From: an uncultured Mollicutes bacterium
GTDB lineage: Bacteria > Bacillota_I > Bacilli_A > RF39 > UBA660
Direction of reading: 5' to 3'
Assembly (NCBI GenBank): GCA_900557675.1
Contig: USTO01000042.1
Location: 1 to 5,798 of the forward strand
Length of the DNA stretch: 5,798 nt
In this document: one piece after another, positions 1 to 5,232 of the stretch
Position numbering within the stretch: position 1 is the stretch's first letter
Layout: the number at the start of each line of letters is the position of its first letter
Notes under the pieces: model-generated
Seen by the model: only the letters and a program-made list of their open reading frames with translations
Told to the model about the DNA's origin: nothing
Database searches by the model: none
Translations under genes and position numbers: made by a program

Positions 1-701
1 GTTTTGACATACTCCTTTCCTTTTTTATTTTTCTCATATTTTCTACTTACTTGTTTTTGTAGTCTTTTTAATCTTTTTTCGATTTTTCTGACCATATAAG
101 TTTTATTTATATTTTTATAAACTGTACCGTCAGAACATATTGCTAAGTCTTTAAGACCCAAATCTATTCCTAACGATATATCTGTTAATTCTTCTTGGTT
201 TTCCTCTTGCTCTATACCTACTGAAATATACCAATACTTATTATCATAGCTTATCCTTGGATTACTATATTTGACTCCAATAGGTAGTTGCTCATTAGTT
301 TTAATCCAACCTATTTTTTCGATATTGACTAATTTGTTATCTTTAACATTAAGTTTTACATTATCGTTATAAAAAGACTTTTTACTTCTTTTCTTAGTCT
401 TAAATCTTGGCTTATCTGATAATCCTTTAAAAAATCTTTTGTATGCATCACAGGCATCTTTTACAGCTTGTTTCGCAATATTATTAGATACTTCATTTAA
501 CCAACTTAATTCATTCTTTTTTAGTTGAGTTATTTCTTTCCTAAGAACACCATCAGATATAAATTTACCACCATTTTTATAATTTTCTTCTTGCTTCGCA
601 AGTGTCCAATTATATATAAATCTTGCGGTACCTACTGATTGCCATAGTTTTTGCTCTTGTGTTTCACTGGGATATAACCTAACTTTCTTCGCAAGTATCA
701 T
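1..701 (-). CDS. tnpB: TnpB, RuvC-like RNA-guided nuclease family protein of an IS607 element (3' end cut by window edge)
   Basis: The frame is open for 233 codons from ATG at 699-701 to the window edge, so about the last third to half of a typical 370-400 residue TnpB is missing. Near residues 5-37 it has the family N-terminus: KKVRLYPS, then TARFIYNWTLAKQ. The RuvC-I motif GIDLGLKDLAI lies at residues 178-188, with the presumed catalytic Asp at 180 (bases 162-164), followed by a Lys/Arg-rich helix (residues 203-233). RuvC-II, the zinc ribbon and RuvC-III are not visible. Studied TnpB proteins are RNA-guided DNA endonucleases using an omegaRNA from the element's 3' end; that region is off-window. 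The gene overlaps the tnpA end by 23 bases in a different frame. AAGGAG at 712-717 lies 10 bases before the ATG, supporting this start. No frameshift or internal stop is seen. Nuclease activity is inferred from the family. Confidence 0.9.
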   Translation of the reverse strand, partial: MILAKKVRLYPSETQEQKLWQSVGTARFIYNWTLAKQEENYKNGGKFISDGVLRKEITQLKKNELSWLNEVSNNIAKQAVKDACDAYKRFFKGLSDKPRFKTKKRSKKSFYNDNVKLNVKDNKLVNIEKIGWIKTNEQLPIGVKYSNPRISYDNKYWYISVGIEQEENQEELTDISLGIDLGLKDLAICSDGTVYKNINKTYMVRKIEKRLKRLQKQVSRKYEKNKKGKEYVK

Positions 702-1290
702 CCTCTATCAACTCCTTAATCATTTTCTTAGCTTTATTAGCTCTTTTACCTTGAAACCTACAGCTAAACACAGTAACTATTTGAATTAAATCTTCTACTA
801 ACTCTTGTTCTTCTGTTTTCTCGGTATTATCTATAATCTCAATAGTAGTTCCATACTTATCACAAAGATTTTCTATTAACTCATATCCGAATCTAATTAA
901 TCTATCTTTATAAAGGACTACTATTTTATCTACTTCTGAATTAGTAATCTTATCTATCAATTGATTTAATCCTTTTTTGTTGTAGTTTATTCCACTTCCA
1001 ATATCAGAAATAATCTCGAATTGATAACCTTTTGCATACATATATGTTTTTACATTTTCAATCTGTCTTTCAAGGTCATCTTTTTGCTTATGAGAACTAA
1101 CTCTACAGTAACCGATAGTTTTCTTGTTTAGTTTATCTTTCGATTTTAAACCTAAAAAATGATTAAGTTGTTCTTGGGAATAATATCTTGTTCCACCTGC
1201 CGTTATATGGTGGGGTTTTAAAGTTCCTTTATTATCCCAATTTCTAAGAGTTTGAACGGTTTTACCAATTTTATTTGCAAATCCTCCTAT
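679..1290 (-). CDS. tnpA: TnpA, IS607-family serine recombinase; complete domains but no recognisable start codon
   Basis: The open frame of 203 codons encodes a MerR-type helix-turn-helix (residues 1-45, with TVQTLRNWD and the wing GGTRYYS) followed by a small serine-recombinase domain. The segment YCRVSSHKQKDDLERQ at 61-76 holds the predicted nucleophile Ser65 (bases 1096-1098) and Arg63. YKDRLIRFG at 127-135 supplies Asp129, Arg130 and Arg133, and IVTVFSCRF at 171-179 is typical of the IS607 C-terminal helix. Length matches the family (about 200 residues). The gene should catalyse excision and integration of the element. Oddly, no ATG, GTG or TTG occurs in frame before Met84, which is past the nucleophile, and a TAA sits just upstream at 1291-1293. 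Only ATA (1288-1290) or ATT (1267-1269) could start it. An annotation beginning at Met84 (base 1041) would lose the HTH and Ser65. I infer a decapitated or non-canonically started gene. Confidence 0.82.
   Translation of the reverse strand: MGGFANKIGKTVQTLRNWDNKGTLKPHHITAGGTRYYSQEQLNHFLGLKSKDKLNKKTIGYCRVSSHKQKDDLERQIENVKTYMYAKGYQFEIISDIGSGINYNKKGLNQLIDKITNSEVDKIVVLYKDRLIRFGYELIENLCDKYGTTIEIIDNTEKTEEQELVEDLIQIVTVFSCRFQGKRANKAKKMIKELIEDDTCEES
712..717 (-). promoter_or_regulatory. Ribosome binding site for tnpB
   Basis: AAGGAG, read on the minus strand, lies inside the 3' end of tnpA, 10 bases upstream of the tnpB ATG at 699-701. It fixes the tnpB start within tnpA and suggests the two proteins are translated from one message. 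Confidence 0.6.
1282..1287 (-). promoter_or_regulatory. Orphan Shine-Dalgarno GGAGGA at the yebC/tnpA junction
   Basis: On the minus strand GGAGGA lies 12 bases after the end of the yebC stop codon. No ATG, GTG or TTG follows in the tnpA frame; the nearest unusual in-frame start is ATT at 1267-1269, 12 bases on. These bases also encode the Gly-Gly expected near the start of the TnpA helix-turn-helix, so the match to a ribosome binding site may be coincidental. Confidence 0.35.
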
Positions 1291-1299
1291 TTATTTTAT

Positions 1300-2022
1300 T
1301 TATAATTCTAAATTGTGATATATGTTTTGGACGTCATCGATATTTTCTAGTTCTTCGATTAGGTTTATGGCTCTTTCTTTGGTTTCTCCGTCTAGGGTAA
1401 TATAGTTACTTGGAACCATTGTTACTTCGGTTACGATAAAGTTTGTATAGCCTTCTTTTTCAAGGGTTTCTTTGGTGTTTAGGAAGTTATCGGGAGTGGT
1501 ATAGATATCGATACTGTCTTCGTTCTCGATAAAATCGAGGATATCTAGTTCTAGTAGTACTTCCATTAGTTTATCGATATCGATATTGGTATTATCGAGA
1601 GCGATAACGCCTTTTCTTTCAAAGAGATAGCTTACGGATCCGTCTGTTCCGAGGTTTCCGCCTCTTTTGGTTAGGGTACTTCTTACAAAGCTAGCGGTTC
1701 TATTGCGATTGTCGGTTAGGCAATCGATTATGATGGCTATTCCTCCAGGGCCATATCCTTCGTATCTTAGGCTTTCGTAGTTTTCTTCACCAGCTTTGCT
1801 ATGGGCTTTATCGATTGCACTTTGGATATTTGCTTTGGGCATATTTTCACTTTTGGCTTTTTCGATAACCATTCTTAGGTTAGAGTTATTGGCGGGATCT
1901 TTATCTCCGCTTTTGGCTGCGACGTAGATTTCTTTGGCTAGTTTTTGAAATACTTTGCCTCGTTCGGCGTCGATTAGGCCTTTTTTTCTTTTAATGGTTG
2001 ACCATTTTGAGTGTCCTGACAT
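1300..2022 (-). CDS. yebC: YebC/PmpR family (TACO1-type) translation-associated protein
   Basis: This 240-residue protein is full length for the family. It has the N-terminal signature GHSKWSTIKRKK (3-14), then DAERGKVFQKLAKEI (18-32), the central hallmark YEGYGPGGIAIIIDCLTDNRNRT (87-109), NLGTDGSVSYLFERKG, and the usual ending with YHNLEL. The N-terminus resembles the long YebC (Bacillus YrbC) group rather than the YeeI/YebC2 group. Members are cytosolic; they have been described as transcription regulators (PmpR) and, with mitochondrial TACO1, as factors relieving ribosome stalling at proline-rich stretches. The ATG directly follows the gatB TAA (TAA-ATG), and AGAAGG at 2032-2037 sits 9 bases upstream inside gatB, so translation is probably coupled. 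It is the last gene of the gat operon. The IS607 frame starts 9 bases after its stop, with no terminator visible. The family call is secure; the exact role is inferred. Confidence 0.95.
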   Translation of the reverse strand: MSGHSKWSTIKRKKGLIDAERGKVFQKLAKEIYVAAKSGDKDPANNSNLRMVIEKAKSENMPKANIQSAIDKAHSKAGEENYESLRYEGYGPGGIAIIIDCLTDNRNRTASFVRSTLTKRGGNLGTDGSVSYLFERKGVIALDNTNIDIDKLMEVLLELDILDFIENEDSIDIYTTPDNFLNTKETLEKEGYTNFIVTEVTMVPSNYITLDGETKERAINLIEELENIDDVQNIYHNLEL

Positions 2023-3450
2023 TTAATTCATCCTTCTTTCTAATTCTTGTTTTAGTATATTACTTGATATACTTGGGTTGGCTTTGCCTTTGGTTTCTTT
2101 CATTATTTGTCCTATTAGGTAGTCAAATACTCTTTTTCCGTTATGGTAGTCTGTGACTAGGTTTGGATTTGTATCTAGTATTTTGTTTACTACATTGGTT
2201 AATTCTTCTTTATTTGTTATTTGCATTATGTTTTTTTCTTTTATGATTATAGATGGGGCTATGTCTTTTTCTAAGCTTTCGTTTATTACTTCTTTGGCTT
2301 GTTTTATGGAGATATTTCCTTGTTCTACTTTGGTTATTAGGTCTCTTAGTTCTTGGGGTGTTATTTTTATTTTATCTATTTCAAGACATAGTTTATTGAT
2401 ATTACCGACAAGGATATTTAGTACATAGTTAGAGGCGGTAATGGGAGATATTTTTCCGTCTAGGACTTTGTCGAAGTAGTCGGATAGTTTTTTATCTCTT
2501 GTTAGGGTATTTGCGTCTTTTCTACTTATATTGTATTCGTTTACGTACTTATTTGCTCTATTGTAAGCAAGAAGGGGTAAACTTTTTTTTATGGTTTCGA
2601 TAAAGTCTTTAGTTAGTTTTATTCTTGGAATATTGCTTTCGTTATAGTATTTATAGTCGACAGCCTCGACTTTTTTTCTTAGGGGGTAAGTCATATCGGT
2701 GGCTTCGTCATAGCGACGGGTTTCCATTTCGATAGTACCGCCTTCTTCAAGAATCTTGGTTTGTCTTTTTACTTCAGCTATAATAGATGCTTTGACAGCT
2801 GCAAAGGATGGGATGTTTTTCATTTCTACTCTAGTTCCTAGAGTGGTACTTCCTTCTTTCATAAGGGAAACGTTGACATCACAGCGGACTTGGCCGAGGT
2901 CATTGCGGGCATCACTTACGCCTAGATATAGGGCTATATTTTTATAGGTTTCGAGGAAGACTACGGCTTCTTCGGCAGAGTATATACAGGGCTCTGTTAC
3001 TGTTTCTAAGAGTGGTACTCCGCATCTATTATAGTCTAAGAGGGAATATGTATCGTAGTGATCAAGGCTAGCGGTATCTTCTTCTAGGTGGGTATCGTGA
3101 ATAAGGATTTTTTTATCTTGGCCATCTATATTTATCATTACGTATCCATTTGTCCCAATGGGATTATTTAACTGTGTTATTTGATATCCTTTGGGAAGGT
3201 CGGGATAGAAGTAGTTTTTTCTATCAAATGATAGATAGGAAGGGATATTACAGTTTAGGGCAAGGGCTACTTTGAGGGCGTTTTTTACGCCTTCTTTATT
3301 GATAGTTGGTAATATTCCTGGGTAACCTAAATCTATTACGGAAACGTTAGAATTGGGAGATGAGGAATAGCTGTTTTCAGCGGGTGAAAAGTTTTTGGAT
3401 TTGGTTTTTAATTCTAGATGGACTTCTAGTCCGATGACGGTTTTATACAT
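2023..3450 (-). CDS. gatB: Aspartyl/glutamyl-tRNA(Asn/Gln) amidotransferase subunit B
   Basis: GatB binds and activates misacylated Glu-tRNA(Gln) or Asp-tRNA(Asn) (ATP-dependent phosphorylation), which is then amidated with ammonia channelled from GatA. Family features, numbered from Met at 3448-3450: TVIGLEVHLELKTKSK (4-19), NSNVSVIDLGYPGILP (34-49), FDRKNYFYPDLPKGYQI (76-92), HLEED (121-125), RCDVNVSL (189-196), ETRRYDE, and a C-terminal YqeY-like domain with YLIGQIMKETKGKANP. I choose 3450 (475 residues) over the ATG at 3459 because AAAGGAG at 3460-3466 touches the first ATG with no spacer but is 9 bases from the second, and MYKTVIGLEVH matches the usual N-terminus. The start overlaps the gatA stop by 8 bases (ATGTATAA). 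The metal/substrate-region motif reads NDLGQVRCD, where many GatB proteins have EEGSLRCD. Confidence in the identity is very high. Confidence 0.96.
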   Translation of the reverse strand: MYKTVIGLEVHLELKTKSKNFSPAENSYSSSPNSNVSVIDLGYPGILPTINKEGVKNALKVALALNCNIPSYLSFDRKNYFYPDLPKGYQITQLNNPIGTNGYVMINIDGQDKKILIHDTHLEEDTASLDHYDTYSLLDYNRCGVPLLETVTEPCIYSAEEAVVFLETYKNIALYLGVSDARNDLGQVRCDVNVSLMKEGSTTLGTRVEMKNIPSFAAVKASIIAEVKRQTKILEEGGTIEMETRRYDEATDMTYPLRKKVEAVDYKYYNESNIPRIKLTKDFIETIKKSLPLLAYNRANKYVNEYNISRKDANTLTRDKKLSDYFDKVLDGKISPITASNYVLNILVGNINKLCLEIDKIKITPQELRDLITKVEQGNISIKQAKEVINESLEKDIAPSIIIKEKNIMQITNKEELTNVVNKILDTNPNLVTDYHNGKRVFDYLIGQIMKETKGKANPSISSNILKQELERRMN

Positions 3451-4891
3451 TTTTTTCATCTCCTTTAGCGGTTTTATTGCTACAGTCTAGTATTTCTTCT
3501 ACTTTATGGGCTATATTTAATAGTTTGGCATCTTCTTTGGCCTTGGCTGTTATGTTTATAGCGATGGGCATATTATTTATGGTTCCAGACGGAATAGTTA
3601 TAGATGGGTAACCTCCGAAGTTTCCTATTATGAGATGGTTATCTAAGACTAGGTATTCGGGAGATAGGTTATCGTTTTTTTCTCCGAAACGGGGTGCGGT
3701 TTTGGATGTTGCTGGTAATATGAGAGCATCGTATTTTTCAAAGAGTTTATTTATTTTATCTGTGATTAGTCTTCTTACACGAGCGGCATTTAGGAAGAGT
3801 TTTTCTTGGTTTTCTCTTCTTAATATATAGCTTCCTAGAACAAATCTTCTTTTTATTAATTCACTAAATCCGGCAGTTCTGGTATTAAACATTATTTCCT
3901 CAGTTGTTTGACCGTCTTTTTTATTTCCAAAGGCTATTCCGTTTAGGTTAGCGTTATTGCTTGTTGCTTCAGCACAAGATAGGGCCATATAGGCGGGATT
4001 TAGGGCCTCTAATAGTTTGGGGTCGATGCTTTCTTCTTCGATTATAAAGCCTTCGTTTCTTAGAACCCGTAGGGTATTTTCAAAACTTGAAAGGTTTTCT
4101 AATACTTCTTTATCGGTATAGTTTTCGGGATTTACTATTTCTTTTACATAGAATAGTTTTTTACCTTTTACATCATTAGTTAAAACGGAAGTATAGTTCT
4201 CGTTATCATCGGGAAGGCTAGTCATATCTTTATTGTCGCGTCCTTTTATGATATCTGTTACAATAGCACAGTCTTTGACATTACGGGCAAGGACTCCTAC
4301 GTGGTCTAAGCTTGATGCGAAGGGAAAGAGGCCATATCTTGATATTCTTCCATAAGTTGGTTTAAAGCCTACTATTCCTCCATAAGATGCGGGTTTACGG
4401 ATAGAGTCTCCTGTATCACTACCGATAGCAAAGGGTACTATTCCGAGAGCTACAGCACTGGCTGAACCGGCAGATGATCCGCCTATTTGTCTTTCTTTAT
4501 CCCACGGATTGAGGACCTTTCCTGTATGAGCAGTAGTTCCTGTTCCTCCCATTGCAAGCTCGTCCATAGTGGTTTTTCCCATTAGGACAGCACCGCTTTT
4601 TTGTAGTTTTTTATATACAGTGGCATCAAATATGGGTACATAGTTACTTAGAATATTTGATGAGGCGGTTGTTAGTATTCCTTTGGTAGATATATTGTCT
4701 TTTAGGGCATAGGGTATATCTTTTAGGATGCTATCACCAATTGTTTGGGGTTTTTCTTCAAGTATGGTTACAAAGGAATTGTATTCTTCGTAGTGTTTTG
4801 CTTTGGTTATGCTCTCGATAAATAGTTCTTCTGGTGTTATATCACCGTTATCGAGAGAGGATCTTATTATATCTATTGTTTTATCTGTCAT
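3443..4891 (-). CDS. gatA: Aspartyl/glutamyl-tRNA(Asn/Gln) amidotransferase subunit A (amidase)
   Basis: GatA is the amidase-signature subunit that hydrolyses glutamine (or asparagine) to supply ammonia to GatB. The protein is 482 residues, normal for the family. The Ser-cisSer-Lys triad is visible: Lys64 in PYALKDN (bases 4700-4702), Ser139 in GGSSAGSASAVALG (4475-4477) and Ser163 in GSDTGDSIRKPASYGG (4403-4405). The 24-residue spacing between the serines is the family spacing. FKPTYGRISRYG and SSLDHVG follow as expected. Unusually, the residue before the nucleophile is Asp162, where most amidase-signature proteins have Gly (DTGGS). The start ATG overlaps the gatC stop by one base (TAATG), and AAAGGTGG at 4899-4906 lies 7 bases upstream, a near-perfect anti-SD match. 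It is the second gene of the operon. Identity is very secure; the effect of Asp162 is unknown. Confidence 0.97.
   Translation of the reverse strand: MTDKTIDIIRSSLDNGDITPEELFIESITKAKHYEEYNSFVTILEEKPQTIGDSILKDIPYALKDNISTKGILTTASSNILSNYVPIFDATVYKKLQKSGAVLMGKTTMDELAMGGTGTTAHTGKVLNPWDKERQIGGSSAGSASAVALGIVPFAIGSDTGDSIRKPASYGGIVGFKPTYGRISRYGLFPFASSLDHVGVLARNVKDCAIVTDIIKGRDNKDMTSLPDDNENYTSVLTNDVKGKKLFYVKEIVNPENYTDKEVLENLSSFENTLRVLRNEGFIIEEESIDPKLLEALNPAYMALSCAEATSNNANLNGIAFGNKKDGQTTEEIMFNTRTAGFSELIKRRFVLGSYILRRENQEKLFLNAARVRRLITDKINKLFEKYDALILPATSKTAPRFGEKNDNLSPEYLVLDNHLIIGNFGGYPSITIPSGTINNMPIAINITAKAKEDAKLLNIAHKVEEILDCSNKTAKGDEKNV
3460..3466 (-). promoter_or_regulatory. Ribosome binding site that decides the gatB start
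   Basis: AAAGGAG on the minus strand lies within the gatA 3' end. It abuts the upstream ATG (3457-3459) with no spacer, too close for initiation, and sits an ideal 9 bases from the ATG at 3448-3450. This favours the downstream Met as the gatB start. Confidence 0.65.
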
Positions 4892-5178
4892 TATTCCACC
4901 ACCTTTGGTACTTTTATCATATCGTATTCATAGCTACTTGCGTTTTGGAGTAAGTCTTCAGTACTTATTCTTTCGGTTACTTCGTCTTCTCGCATTTCGA
5001 CATCCTCTAAGGGAAAGGGATAGAACATTGGCTCTACCTTTTCTATATTGGGAATGCTTTCAATTAGTTTCATTTGTTTTAGTATTATATCGAATTCTTT
5101 GCTTAGGGTTTCGTACTCTTCATCTTTCATATCAAAGAGTAGATTATGGGCTAAGCTTTTTAGGGTTTCTTTATTCAT
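4891..5178 (-). CDS. gatC: Aspartyl/glutamyl-tRNA(Asn/Gln) amidotransferase subunit C
   Basis: GatC is the small belt-like subunit that wraps around GatA and GatB and stabilises the amidotransferase. The 95-residue length is typical. Family marks are the N-terminal helices (LKSLAHNLLFDMKDEEYETL, with a further helix at about 25-41), the VEPMFYPFPLEDVEMREDEV stretch (48-67), and the conserved tail LLQNASSYEYDMIKVPKVVE (76-95). It is the first gene of the operon. AAAGGAG at 5186-5192 lies 7 bases before the ATG at 5176-5178, and a strong promoter lies just upstream, giving a predicted leader of only about 15 bases. Its stop overlaps the gatA start by one base, which should couple synthesis of the two subunits. 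Nothing in it looks unusual. Confidence 0.95.
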   Translation of the reverse strand: MNKETLKSLAHNLLFDMKDEEYETLSKEFDIILKQMKLIESIPNIEKVEPMFYPFPLEDVEMREDEVTERISTEDLLQNASSYEYDMIKVPKVVE

Positions 5179-5185
5179 AGTCGTT

Positions 5186-5192
5186 CTCCTTT
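5186..5192 (-). promoter_or_regulatory. Ribosome binding site for gatC
   Basis: AAAGGAG on the minus strand with a 7-base spacer to the ATG at 5176-5178. Together with the promoter directly upstream, it supports this start as the operon's first codon. Confidence 0.75.
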
Positions 5193-5199
5193 ATTTATT

Positions 5200-5228
5200 A
5201 TTATAGTACATTAGTTTTGGGTTTGCAA
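5200..5228 (-). promoter_or_regulatory. Sigma-A/sigma-70 promoter of the gatCAB-yebC operon
   Basis: On the minus strand TTGCAA (5223-5228) is followed by a 17-base spacer and a perfect TATAAT (5200-5205). With a start about 7 bases after the -10, transcription would begin near 5193, just upstream of the gatC ribosome binding site (5186-5192). The -35 hexamer begins only 4 bases after the stop codon of the preceding PBP gene. The site overlaps a small inverted repeat, GGTT-GCA-AACC. No operator, riboswitch or T-box fits in so short a leader. Confidence 0.75.
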
Positions 5229-5232
5229 CCTA

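Larger units (their letters stand above)
1..1290 (-). mobile_element. IS607-family insertion sequence (tnpA + tnpB), right end outside window
   Basis: Two overlapping minus-strand genes, a MerR-HTH/serine recombinase followed by a TnpB, form the gene order that defines the IS607 family. Such elements move through a serine-recombinase circular intermediate and usually lack long terminal inverted repeats and target duplications, so I cannot fix the ends by eye. The left boundary must lie between the yebC stop (1300) and the first TnpA codons (about 1290), leaving almost no room for a normal non-coding left end. The right end, with the tnpB 3' end, lies beyond position 1. Hand counts of G+C in six 60-base lines of the element give 13-19 per line; eight lines from the neighbouring operon give 16-29. 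This fits acquired DNA. The family call is firm; exact ends and present mobility are not. Confidence 0.88.

Noticed and set aside
679..1041. Taking Met84 of TnpA as the real start, giving a 120-residue protein
   Set aside because: The frame continues upstream without interruption and encodes a MerR HTH and the catalytic RVSS motif; starting at Met84 would lose the nucleophile Ser65. It may still be how automatic annotation reports it.
1300..1340. A possible tnpA promoter (TATAAA-like -10) in the end of yebC
   Set aside because: The sequence is generally AT-rich and I find no convincing -35 at 16-18 bases; not supported above background.
1573..1605. Repetitive ATCGATATCGATATTGG-like stretch in yebC
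   Set aside because: It encodes the Asn-Ile-Asp-Ile-Asp-Lys stretch of YebC with alternating GAT/ATC codons; local codon repetition explains it.
2153..2428. Plus-strand open frame, hydrophobic product, inside gatB
   Set aside because: It is a shadow of the gatB coding strand; the apparent hydrophobicity comes from the reverse complement of Lys/Glu/Asn codons.
4803..5180. Plus-strand open frame of 125 codons opposite gatA/gatC
   Set aside because: It lies antisense to two firmly identified genes, crosses the promoter-proximal part of the operon, has no good ribosome binding site and gives no recognisable protein family.
5221..5231. Small inverted repeat GGTTTGCAACC as a terminator for the PBP gene
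   Set aside because: The stem is only 4 base pairs with a 3-base loop and no T-run follows; the same bases form the -35 element.
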